A stretch of 64,000 nucleotides of DNA from Hyphomonadaceae bacterium. Its GTDB lineage: Bacteria > Pseudomonadota > Alphaproteobacteria > Caulobacterales > Hyphomonadaceae. Location: NCBI GenBank assembly GCA_016714495.1, contig JADKDU010000001.1, positions 372,001 through 436,000 of the forward strand, given 5' to 3'. Of the stretch, positions 37,488-45,734 are shown in pieces; position 1 is the stretch's first letter, and each line of letters starts with the position of its first letter. Below the pieces are notes generated by a model. The model made no database searches, was not told the DNA's origin, and worked only from the letters and a program-made list of their open reading frames with translations. The position numbers and the translations under genes are program-made.

Positions 37488-38420
37488 TCAGCGGTGCGAT
37501 TTCCTTCCAGGGCGAGAACGCACCCTCATCTCCTCATCGGTCAGGTTGCGCGCTTCCAGCATCAAGCAAACGCCGTCCGCCAGGCCGACCCCAAGCCGGG
37601 CGTCGAAGGTCAGGTAACCATCGGTCGGCGCCTCGAAAGCGGCGACATCGTCCTGCTCGGCGGCGCATTTTCGATTCGAGGCGCTGGCGCTCATCTCGGT
37701 GTTGACGCCCTTCTCGACTTCAAGCGTGTCGTCGCCGACCTCGTATTGCGCTGTCGCCGGGTGGGGTCCGTCCGCGAACAGTTCGAGGTGCGTCGGCGCG
37801 CGACCGGTGCGCGCGATCGAGACGCTGAAGAACATGTGCTCGCCGACATGGGCATGCGCGCGCCGAAGCTGGCGCTCCAGGCCTCGAAGCCGCGCTGGGC
37901 AAAGATGATGTTGTCGATGTCGACACCGTCGAAACGCAAACCGCCCTGGACGCCCCAGGCGCCAGCATCCCAGGTCTTGAATGCGAACTAGCCATTGGCC
38001 TTGGTCGTGGTCGGGCCAATTAGAGCTTCATCGCCAATCGCTGCGAAATCGCGCTTCGAAGCCTGCAGGCCGACGCTGCCTTCAAGCAAACCGATTGGCG
38101 CATGGCCAGCTTCGATGCGCGCTTCCCAGCCTTAATTGGTGAAAGGAGGTTGACGAGACACCCGGCGGCCCGGCCAGCGTATCGCCAAGACCGCCGGCCA
38201 GCCGATCCGTGACGGCTTGGGTATCGAGCACGTTGCTGGATGCAACCAGTTCGTCACTCGTGCGGGCGGGACCGACCCCCGTGATCACCACAACATCGCG
38301 ATCCGCGCTTTCAGGCGTCTACACGGCAGGAGCATCACCGAGAGATTGTTGCGCCAAGGCGGCCGGGGCCGAAAGCGCCACCGCCGCAACACCCATCGCC
38401 AGTCTCGAAGCAAACGGCAT
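37488..38420 (-). pseudogene. TonB-dependent receptor remnant
   Basis: From an ATG at 38420 the minus strand encodes a signal peptide (A-V-A-L-S-A-P-A-A-L-A), a TAG at 38319-38321, then plug-domain residues DVVVITGVGPARTSDELVAS and L-A-G-G-L-G-D-T-L-A-G. After a large internal deletion come beta-barrel pieces: FKTWDAGAWGVQGGLRFDG (after a second TAG at 37988-37990), and in other frames RTGRAPTHLELFADGPHP, YEVGDDTLEVEKG and the end LEARNLTDEEMR. Only about 310 codons remain of an expected 700 or so. Clearly non-functional. Confidence 0.75.
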
Positions 38421-38569
38421 CAGGCCCTCCACGCATGTTATATCGTAACGATCTGCCATAGTGTAGCACCTCCAAACCCCTCGTTTTTGGCGCGCGCCGG
38501 TTGGCGTGACGCTCTTCGCCGCACCCTCCTTTCCCGCTAGGGTTCGCCGCGTTCTGGAGAATCGCGTCC

Positions 38570-39163
38570 TTGCTCAAACAGCTGCCCAATACGCTGACGC
38601 TTCTGCGCCTGGTCCTCGCGCCGGTGATCGCGTGGGCGGTGTGGCAGGCCTATGCGATGGCGGAATCCGAAGGGCAGGCATGGGCCGTGTGGGCGGCGAT
38701 CCTATTCGTCATCGCTGCGCTAACCGACCTATTCGACGGAATGGTCGCGCGCGCACTCGACGCGCATTCCAAATTCGGGCGACTGATCGATCCGATCGCC
38801 GACAAGGCGCTGGTCGGCCTGCCGCTGATCGCCATCTCGATTGTCGCCGAGCGCGTGCAGTGGCCGCTGTGGTGGGCCATCGGCCTCTCAACTGGGGTGA
38901 TCGTGACGCGCGATGTGACGATGACTTGGCTGCGCATGACCGCGAAGGATGGCGAAGGCGCCAGGGTCTCCCAGCTGGCCAAGTGGAAGACCGCTATCGA
39001 GCTTGTCGCCGTGGCGATCCCGCTTGTGCTGATGGCGGCGCCGTCATTCGCAAGCGGCTTTGTCGTGTCGGATGCCATGCGGATCGCGTGGATCGGCTTC
39101 CTCGCAATCGCCGCCCTGCTGTCGGCCTACACGGCCTTCCAATATTTTACCGCGAAGAACTGA
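38570..39163 (+). CDS. pgsA: CDP-diacylglycerol-glycerol-3-phosphate 3-phosphatidyltransferase
   Basis: 197-residue membrane enzyme. The CDP-alcohol phosphotransferase motif DG-x2-AR-x8-G-x3-D-x3-D is complete (starting D-G-M-V-A-R, then F-G-R-L-I-D-P-I-A-D-K). Four or more hydrophobic helices. It makes phosphatidylglycerol phosphate for anionic phospholipids. N-terminal N-T-L-T-L-L-R is typical of PgsA. The start is a TTG at 38570 with GGAGA upstream at a long spacing. A strong terminator follows. Confidence 0.85.
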   Translation: MLKQLPNTLTLLRLVLAPVIAWAVWQAYAMAESEGQAWAVWAAILFVIAALTDLFDGMVARALDAHSKFGRLIDPIADKALVGLPLIAISIVAERVQWPLWWAIGLSTGVIVTRDVTMTWLRMTAKDGEGARVSQLAKWKTAIELVAVAIPLVLMAAPSFASGFVVSDAMRIAWIGFLAIAALLSAYTAFQYFTAKN

Positions 39164-39179
39164 ACCTTGGAAACGTGTC

Positions 39180-39211
39180 GGCCGCGCCTGCGGGGAACAG
39201 GCGCGGCCTTT
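39180..39211 (+). terminator. Terminator after pgsA
   Basis: GGCCGCGCCTG (39180-39190) pairs perfectly with CAGGCGCGGCC (39198-39208) across a 7-base loop, followed by TTTA. Confidence 0.65.
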
Positions 39212-39385
39212 ACGTGGCAAGGCTGCGGGAGGGCATGTCGCAGCACTCACCTTCTGGCGATCTGGACGGCAGGAGAAGCACCAGCCCATCGCTCATGTGC
39301 TAATAGATCATATTGTCGTAAACGGGAGGTTAATGCGGCATCTGTCCTGCAAAATCGTCTGTATTTCTCTTGAAGACGGTGGCGA

Positions 39386-40393
39386 TCAACGCCCGTCGTT
39401 TCCGCCGCCTTCGTCCTTCTTGCGTTTCTCTTCGAGCTGCTTCTCCTGCGCCAGCAGCCGCTCTCGGATCGAGAGTTTGGCGTCGTCAGTGCGCTTCTTC
39501 AAATCTTCGCCGATTTCCCTGCCCAGCGCCTTAAGCGCGCTCTCGGTCTGAGCCGCGCCATTGCGCTGCGCGTCTTCGACCGCTTCGCGCACCGTGCCGT
39601 CGATCAGCGTGCGCTGGCCAAGCTTCTCCAGCGCACCGATGGCCCAGACGTCTTCGTTCCACACATGCTTGTCGAACACCGAATAGGGGACTCGCAGATA
39701 GCCCTTCTCGCCAAAGCCTTCGCCATGGCTATTGCGCACGATCCAGCTTTTCGTGCGGTCGTCATATCCCACGATCAGCATGGCGTGACCCGAAGGTTTG
39801 CCGCCATCGACCTTTCCAAGCTCCGGCATGCTGCCCGTCTTTCGGGCCTCGTCGTAATAGCCGCGCGGGATGTCTGATCCAAACATCGCCGGAATGCCCG
39901 AACTCAGCGACGCCTTGATCTCCTCAGCCGAGCCGAGGCGCGCATACTGCACAGCCTGCAGGATCGACGCGTTCTTGTAGGCGTCGAGCGGCGGCGGCTG
40001 GTTGAAGCGCGCGGCGATATAGGGCCATGACTCGTCATCGCACACGCCCCAAGCGAGCAACGCGGCTGGCGCATGCGCCGCCAGGATTGGCGCGTTTGTC
40101 GTCTCCTTGCCGCTGATCTTGCGCGCGTTGAAATAGACGAACAGCGGCGACATCTGCAGCCACTTTCCCTCACGCTGGGCGAACAGGTATTCGACCGCGG
40201 AAACGGTGGCGCAGGCCGCACAGGAGTTCAGTTCCTCCTGGTTCCAGACCGGCCCGAACCTGTCGCGCAGATCGACGCGTTCTTGGCGGCCGCCGGCCTT
40301 GAAGGCCAGCTTCGGCGCTTTCTGTATAGCCGCCGGCCGCAGGGCGCCGGAGAGCTGATCGCCCTTGACCCGGTTGACGTAAGTTTCCCCCAC
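39386..40393 (-). CDS. Papain-like (C1 family) cysteine protease with coiled-coil tail, copy 2
   Basis: 335 residues, cytosolic (no signal peptide). C1 catalytic residues are visible: Gln52 and Cys58 in N-Q-E-E-L-N-S-C-A-A-C, His203 in S-G-H-A-M-L-I-V-G-Y-D-D and Asn221 in V-R-N-S-H-G-E-G-F-G-E-K-G-Y. A helical tail from about residue 265 (K-R-T-D-D-A-K-L-S-I-R-E-R-L) is paralogous to that of the upstream protease. I use the GTG at 40393, preceded by AAGGGGGG, since an upstream start would overlap the previous gene. Last gene of the seven-gene operon. Confidence 0.8.
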   Translation of the reverse strand: MGETYVNRVKGDQLSGALRPAAIQKAPKLAFKAGGRQERVDLRDRFGPVWNQEELNSCAACATVSAVEYLFAQREGKWLQMSPLFVYFNARKISGKETTNAPILAAHAPAALLAWGVCDDESWPYIAARFNQPPPLDAYKNASILQAVQYARLGSAEEIKASLSSGIPAMFGSDIPRGYYDEARKTGSMPELGKVDGGKPSGHAMLIVGYDDRTKSWIVRNSHGEGFGEKGYLRVPYSVFDKHVWNEDVWAIGALEKLGQRTLIDGTVREAVEDAQRNGAAQTESALKALGREIGEDLKKRTDDAKLSIRERLLAQEKQLEEKRKKDEGGGNDGR

Positions 40394-40406
40394 GTTGGTT
40401 CCCCCC

Positions 40407-41399
40407 TTACCGGTTCTGATCACCACGGTCGCGCTTGGCCTCAAGCTGTCTTTCCTGCTCGCGCAGCCGGTCGCGGATCGAGGTCTTTGCGTCGTCAGTG
40501 CGTTTCTGCAGATCGTCGCTGATTTCCTTGCGCAGCGCCTTCAGCGCGTCGTTCGCCTGCTGTGCGCCGCGCGCCTGCACATCGTGCACGGACTGCTGCA
40601 CGGTCGGCCCCGTCAATCGCGCCGACTGGATCGTCTCGAGCGAACCGATCGCCCAGAGCTCGTCATTCCAGACATAGCGATTGGCGAGTTCATAGGGGAT
40701 GCGGCAATAGCCCTTCTCGCCGAAATCCTCGCCCCAGCTGTTGCGGGCCAGCCATGTGCCGTCATTGTCGTCGTAACCGACGATCAGCATGGCGTGTCCC
40801 GACATCGGTTCGCGATCGAACGAGCCCACCGCCGGCATGCGACCCGTCGTCGCCGCGGCGCTGTAGTAGGAGCGCGGAATGTCGAAGCCGAACACGATCG
40901 GCATGCCCTGGCTCAGCGAGACTTTCGCCTCTTCCGAACTGCCGAGGCGGGCATACTGTGTCGCCTCGAACATGCGGGCGTTTTCATAGCTGTCCTTGGG
41001 CGGCGCTTTGTCGAATTTGTCGACCTTGTAGGGCCAGACTTTCTCCTCGCACGCGCCATAGGCCATGATCGAGGCCGTGGCGTGATGGCAGAGAAGGCCA
41101 GCGTCTTCCTTCTCCATGCCGGCGAGCTTGCGGCCGTTGTAATAAACGAACAACGGCGAGAGATTCACCAGCGGTTTGCCAGTCTTGAGCATTTGGTATT
41201 CGAGGGCGCCGACCACGGCGCAGGCATTGCACGCGCCAAGGGTCAGCTGGTCTTCAACGGGCGAGCAGTTGGCGCGAAGATCCACCTTGATCTCGCGGCC
41301 CCGCGCCTGGAATTCTATGCGCGGCGCCATGGCAGGCGATGCGCTGCGCAGCGCGCCAAATCCATACTCTTCAATCTTCAGCTTCTTCGCTCCGAACAC
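40407..41399 (-). CDS. Papain-like (C1 family) cysteine protease with coiled-coil tail, copy 1
   Basis: 330 residues. Gln51 and Cys57 in D-Q-L-T-L-G-A-C-N-A-C, His202 in S-G-H-A-M-L-I-V-G-Y-D, Asn220 in A-R-N-S-W-G-E. The order and spacing fit bacterial C1A peptidases of the G-[AS]-C-x-A type. No prodomain and no signal peptide, so it should work inside the cell. The C-terminal 65 residues form a charged coiled coil ending K-R-D-R-G-D. Clearly a paralogue of the next gene. It follows the kinase gene by 18 bases. Confidence 0.82.
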   Translation of the reverse strand: MFGAKKLKIEEYGFGALRSASPAMAPRIEFQARGREIKVDLRANCSPVEDQLTLGACNACAVVGALEYQMLKTGKPLVNLSPLFVYYNGRKLAGMEKEDAGLLCHHATASIMAYGACEEKVWPYKVDKFDKAPPKDSYENARMFEATQYARLGSSEEAKVSLSQGMPIVFGFDIPRSYYSAAATTGRMPAVGSFDREPMSGHAMLIVGYDDNDGTWLARNSWGEDFGEKGYCRIPYELANRYVWNDELWAIGSLETIQSARLTGPTVQQSVHDVQARGAQQANDALKALRKEISDDLQKRTDDAKTSIRDRLREQERQLEAKRDRGDQNR

Positions 41400-41417
41400 G
41401 TGAGCGCTTCCTCTCGT

Positions 41418-42959
41418 TCAGGGACACGGCTGGCCGGGCAGATGGTTTATGTGCAGCATGGCGGTGAGCGGCTGGCCGAGCGCATCGACAGCTTGGTATT
41501 GGACATGGCAGGCGTCCGTGCGCAGGCCATAGGAGCCGGAGACGGGCCCGAACTGGTTGCCGATCTGAAACTGGAATTGATCGCCGCTGAACTGGCCTGC
41601 GAGACTATAGCCGGCAATTGGCCCCTGCTGCGCCCTGCCCGACACCGCTCCATTGGCGGAAACGGCGACGTCGAAATAGTTGCCGTAGTCGTCGGTCCAG
41701 AAGCCTGACAGCGCTTCGAAGCCGACCGGAACGGGTGGAGGGGGCGGCGGAGGGGGTGGGGGTGGGGGCGGAAGCGGCTCTGGTGTTGGCGCAGGCGGAT
41801 CATCGGTCGCGGTTTCAAAGCCGTCCTGCGCGTCATGACTGCTATCGCCGTTCGAACCATCGCCCATCATCATCGCGACAAGGATGGCCGCCACGATAGC
41901 GACGCCGATCCCTCCAAGCATGAAGGGAGATAGCTGCACGCCGCCGATGGAGATCGGACTGGGCGCAGGCTTGGGCGGAGGCGGCGGAAGGGGACCCGGC
42001 TCCGGCGTCAGAGGCTTGGGCGGCGCCACGACCGCCATCGCCTGGTCCAGCTCCGCAAGATATTCATCCGTCGACTGCTGGCGGCCACGTGGGTTGTTGG
42101 AGAGCCCCTTCTCGATCAGCTTGTCGAGCGCGACCTGCACGTCAGTCCGCCCCTGACTTGGCGGCTGCCATGCACCAGTCGATGCGACGCCGGTAAGCAA
42201 TTCGTAGAATATCGCCGACAGCGAGTAGATGTCAGCCGACGGCTTGACCGCATCCGGCGCGGCGATCTGCTCGGGCGACATGTAGGCCGTGCCGCCCATG
42301 CTTGTCGCGCCGGTTTCGGTAGAACCGGACGCCGCCGCGAGCGCAAAATCGGTGATCTTCAGTGTTATCTGCTTAGCTGTGTCATCGGTCAGCAGGATGT
42401 TGGTCGGCTTCAGATCGCGATGCACGACGCCCGCCGCATGCGCAGCCTTGAGCCCGGACAGAAGCTGGCGAACGATCTCTATTGCCGAAGCGACCGGCCA
42501 ACCCTCGCCGCCCATGAGATGCTTGCGGTTGAGATCCCACAGCGAAGACCCCTGCAACAATTCGGTCGCCACATAGGGTATGCCGCCGACTTCGCCCGCG
42601 TCATAGACCGCAACGACGTTCGGATGACGGATATCGCGCGACAGCATGGCTTCACGCACCACGCGCTTCAGCGCATCCTTCGCCACCAGCCGCTCCGGCC
42701 GCACCAGCTTCAACGCCAGCTTGTGATCCGTGCGGGTGTCGACGGCGGCGTAGATCACGCCCATCCAGCCGCGCCCGACCTCGGATTCGATGCGATACCG
42801 ATCCGCGAACAGATCACCCGTCGCGAGGTCGAGGCCGTGCGGAGTTTTCACAGCCGGACCATCAGCTGCTTTCTCCGCAGGTTTCTCCAACCGCGCGCCG
42901 CAATTCTCGCAGAACCGCGAATTGTCAGGGTTCTGCGACTGGCACTGCGGGCAGATCAT
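41418..42959 (-). CDS. Zinc-ribbon Ser/Thr kinase-like membrane protein (DFA variant)
   Basis: 513 residues. N-terminal zinc ribbon C-P-Q-C...C-E-N-C (residues 3-20). Kinase domain about 55-300: glycine loop GRGWMG (62-67), Lys84, HRDLKPTN (His180), DFA at 204-206 instead of DFG, and SPE (228-230). Then a Pro-rich linker, one membrane helix (M-L-G-G-I-G-V-A-I-V-A-A-I-L-V-A), a poly-Pro run, and a C-terminal domain of about 100 residues outside the membrane (W-T-D-D-Y-G-N-Y-F-D). Loss of the DFG Gly may lower or alter activity. Start overlaps the upstream stop (ATGA). Confidence 0.85.
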   Translation of the reverse strand: MICPQCQSQNPDNSRFCENCGARLEKPAEKAADGPAVKTPHGLDLATGDLFADRYRIESEVGRGWMGVIYAAVDTRTDHKLALKLVRPERLVAKDALKRVVREAMLSRDIRHPNVVAVYDAGEVGGIPYVATELLQGSSLWDLNRKHLMGGEGWPVASAIEIVRQLLSGLKAAHAAGVVHRDLKPTNILLTDDTAKQITLKITDFALAAASGSTETGATSMGGTAYMSPEQIAAPDAVKPSADIYSLSAIFYELLTGVASTGAWQPPSQGRTDVQVALDKLIEKGLSNNPRGRQQSTDEYLAELDQAMAVVAPPKPLTPEPGPLPPPPPKPAPSPISIGGVQLSPFMLGGIGVAIVAAILVAMMMGDGSNGDSSHDAQDGFETATDDPPAPTPEPLPPPPPPPPPPPPPVPVGFEALSGFWTDDYGNYFDVAVSANGAVSGRAQQGPIAGYSLAGQFSGDQFQFQIGNQFGPVSGSYGLRTDACHVQYQAVDALGQPLTAMLHINHLPGQPCP

Positions 42960-44545
42960 CCCGCGCCCTCCAGAGGATCAGGCCCGTACTTGTTCACGCC
43001 CTTGTTGCCGGTCGGAAAGCCGATGACCAACGCAACGATCGGGATGATACAGGCGATCGCAAGCCAGCCATTCTGGCCGATATCGTGCAACCGGCGGCTG
43101 GCGATCGCGAATGTGGGGGCCGCAAGGATCAGCGAAACAAACGAAGTCACCGGCGGCTGATAAAGACCGTCCGCGATGAGCTGGAACATGTAGTCCGACG
43201 TGTAGCCCGTTGTCTGAGTGAACATCTCGCCGTCGATCAGCATGGTGATGACGAAGATGACCATCGCCATGATGATGAACGACCAGTACTCCATCCGATG
43301 CGCGCGGCCCTTGCCGTCGACATATCGCTTGGTGAGACTGTAAACGAACCATTGCCAGAAGTTCTTCTTGCCCGATGGCGGCGCGGGGCCGCCCCCCGTA
43401 TTGGGACCGGCTGGTTGCACGGGCTGGTGCTGTTGCGGCTGTGTGTGAAGACCGACCTTGTCGAGATTGCTCTTGATGTTGTCGGCCAGCGGCTTGAAGC
43501 CCGACTGCTCGATCTTCTCAAGCCACGGCGCGAAGGCGCTCGACAGGTTGCCGCTCGTTTTCATCGCCTCAGCGAGCAGCTTGCCATACTCGGCGACGTT
43601 CTGCGGGCGCACACGCGGATTGTTCGAGAGGCCGCGCTCGATCAGCTTATCGATCGCGGGCGGCACGTCGCTGCGTCCGCCGCTCGGCGGCTGCCAGTGG
43701 CCCTGCGGCACAACACCAACGAGGAGCTCGTAGAACATCACTGATAGCGAATAGAGATCAGCCGAAGGCTGCGCCGCATCCGGCGCCGTGATCTGTTCAG
43801 GCGCCATGTAGCCGCGCGTGCCGAGTGAGGTCGCGCCCGTGTCGCCAGCGCCGGCCGCGCGCGCTACGCCGAAATCGAGAATTTTCAGCTGCGCGCCCTG
43901 ATCATTGGGTTCGCCCAGAAGCATGACGTTTTCAGGCTTAAGATCGCGGTGCACCACGCCCGCCTTGTGCGCGGCGTCGAGACCAGCGAGAATTTCCGCG
44001 ATGATATTCGCCGCCGTTTTCATCGAGCAATCCGAGCTCGACTGCAGGCGCTTGCGGTTCCATGCGCGCAGCGATTGCCCGCCGAGGAATTCCATCGACA
44101 TGTAGGGCTGACCACCGGCATCACCCACATCATAGACTGCAACCACGTTGGGATGACGGATGTCGCGCGAGGTAACGCCTTCGCGGATCAGACGCTTCAC
44201 CGCATCCTTGCCGGCGAGACGATCGGCGCGGATTAACTTCAGCGCGACGTCCTTCTCGGTCAGCTTGTCATGCGCGCGATAGACCACGCCCATGCCGCCC
44301 TCGCCGATAACCTGCAAGACTTCGTAACGGCCCGCGAACACTTCGCCCGGCTGCATCAGGCGTTGCGATTCACCGCGTGGCGTCTTGGTTTCCATGTCGT
44401 CGATAGTGCGCAGGCCCGACAGGTCCGGTCCCGGCGAGAATGACTCTTCAACGAGACTTTTGCCGAGCTGGCGCATGGCCTGACCGCATTCGCCGCAAAA
44501 ACGCGCGTCGGCGGGAACGTCGCTCTGGCAGTTTGGACATTTCAT
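42956..44545 (-). CDS. Zinc-ribbon Ser/Thr protein kinase with C-terminal DUF805 membrane domain
   Basis: 529 residues. Zinc ribbon C-P-N-C...C-G-E-C (3-20). Kinase domain about 74-330 with all key residues: GEGGMG (81-86), Lys103, HRDLKPEN (His199, Asp201), DFG (224-226), APE (248-250). After a Pro/Gln linker, a DUF805 domain (from about 395) with four hydrophobic helices, the R-M-E-Y-W motif, SRRLHDIGQNGW and the terminal NKYGPDP. So an active, membrane-tethered kinase. Overlaps both neighbours by 4 bases, so it is translationally coupled. Confidence 0.88.
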   Translation of the reverse strand: MKCPNCQSDVPADARFCGECGQAMRQLGKSLVEESFSPGPDLSGLRTIDDMETKTPRGESQRLMQPGEVFAGRYEVLQVIGEGGMGVVYRAHDKLTEKDVALKLIRADRLAGKDAVKRLIREGVTSRDIRHPNVVAVYDVGDAGGQPYMSMEFLGGQSLRAWNRKRLQSSSDCSMKTAANIIAEILAGLDAAHKAGVVHRDLKPENVMLLGEPNDQGAQLKILDFGVARAAGAGDTGATSLGTRGYMAPEQITAPDAAQPSADLYSLSVMFYELLVGVVPQGHWQPPSGGRSDVPPAIDKLIERGLSNNPRVRPQNVAEYGKLLAEAMKTSGNLSSAFAPWLEKIEQSGFKPLADNIKSNLDKVGLHTQPQQHQPVQPAGPNTGGGPAPPSGKKNFWQWFVYSLTKRYVDGKGRAHRMEYWSFIIMAMVIFVITMLIDGEMFTQTTGYTSDYMFQLIADGLYQPPVTSFVSLILAAPTFAIASRRLHDIGQNGWLAIACIIPIVALVIGFPTGNKGVNKYGPDPLEGAG

Positions 44546-45723
44546 CGCGAATTGGCCTCAGGCAGCGCTGGAATGCGGGTGATGGTGATCTCGTCGATCT
44601 GACCATAGTTCGCGCGCATGCGCACCTGCAGGCCGACCGCGTCGGGAAACTTCGGCAACACTTTGATGATATCGCCATGGTTGATCACGGCGATAGCGTC
44701 GTCCGCGCCATGCTTGTGGTCCCCGATCATGATGCCGGCCGATCCCGTCACCCGCGCGCACAGGCGGCCGCTCTGGATGCAGAATTCGATGTGACGGCGC
44801 GAGATCGCCTGGCTCAGCTGTTCGTCCGGCTTGCCATTGGCGTCCGTCACCAGCAGTTGCAGATGATTGTCGCCGCCTTGCGCCAACACCCTGCCGCGCC
44901 CCGCCGCGAGAATGCTGTCGGCCGTCGTTATTGGCCCGGACGGCGGCGCGCTTGGGCCAAAGCCCTTCCACACGATCCGGGCGCCGCGTGACACCACCGA
45001 ACCCTTCAGCGGCCCGTCGACATAGCCGCGAATGCCATTCGAGGCTTCGAAATTGTCGGCGCGCTGCAGCCCAAGCTCGGCGGCCTTGCCGCCCGCATCA
45101 GCGACCTTACGCCCGCTGTCAGCCATCGTCTCCAGCCGGATTGGCGCATAGACCGTATCGCTGCCGGCGCCCGCGCCCGACGCGTTGATCGTCTGGTTGA
45201 TCACAAGGCTGCCGCCCTGCTCAACTTCGAGGCCGAGCGAGGAGGTGAACGCGAACTTTTCCTCGCGCATGAAGTAATTCGTCGCGGCGGCAAACGTGAT
45301 TTCGATCCCGTGCCGGCCCTGCCGCTCCAGCGCGCCGGTCTGCACGCTGAGCCGGTTGGAGCCGCCCGCATCCAGCCGCTTCCAAGGCATCTCGATCCGC
45401 CGTCGCACGCCCTCGCCCTCGCGCACCCACACATCGGTCACGAACAACGGACGCGCGATCGACGAGGCGTTGTAGAAGACCAGCGGAAGCATCAGCACGC
45501 CGCCGGATTTCACGTCCGTCACCGCATCCTTGTCGAGGAACAGCTGCGGCCGCACGCAAACGGAACAACAACCGTCATCGCCGACCAGCCCGCCGCATTC
45601 CTGATACGCCATGCAGCGCAAGATCGGCTTGCCGCACTCGCCGCAGAACACGGCGCCCGGCGTCAGCGCGTGCTGATAGCAGCACTGCGAAATGCGTTCG
45701 GGCGCGCCTGTCGGACCAGCCAT
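44542..45723 (-). CDS. Zinc-ribbon and FHA-domain protein
   Basis: 393 residues. The first 60 residues hold ten cysteines in pairs (QCC, FCGECG, CMAYQECGG, CCSVC), consistent with two zinc-binding knuckles. A beta-rich middle domain follows. Residues about 285-385 look like a forkhead-associated domain: the core S-R-R-H-I-E-F, then an I-M-I-G strand and I-N-H-G-D-I-I-K. FHA domains bind phosphothreonine, so this is a natural reader or substrate of the kinases next door. Its stop overlaps the kinase start (ATGA). Confidence 0.75.
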   Translation of the reverse strand: MAGPTGAPERISQCCYQHALTPGAVFCGECGKPILRCMAYQECGGLVGDDGCCSVCVRPQLFLDKDAVTDVKSGGVLMLPLVFYNASSIARPLFVTDVWVREGEGVRRRIEMPWKRLDAGGSNRLSVQTGALERQGRHGIEITFAAATNYFMREEKFAFTSSLGLEVEQGGSLVINQTINASGAGAGSDTVYAPIRLETMADSGRKVADAGGKAAELGLQRADNFEASNGIRGYVDGPLKGSVVSRGARIVWKGFGPSAPPSGPITTADSILAAGRGRVLAQGGDNHLQLLVTDANGKPDEQLSQAISRRHIEFCIQSGRLCARVTGSAGIMIGDHKHGADDAIAVINHGDIIKVLPKFPDAVGLQVRMRANYGQIDEITITRIPALPEANSR

Positions 45724-45734
45724 CGCCTAGCTCC

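Noticed and set aside
14837..38321. Recoding of TAG because several remnants contain in-frame TAG
   Set aside because: Intact genes here (for example phoH, the glycine-zipper lipoprotein and the cyclophilin) end with TAG, so TAG is an ordinary stop.
40395..41708. Plus-strand frame over the protease genes
   Set aside because: Shadow of two protease genes whose catalytic residues are clear.
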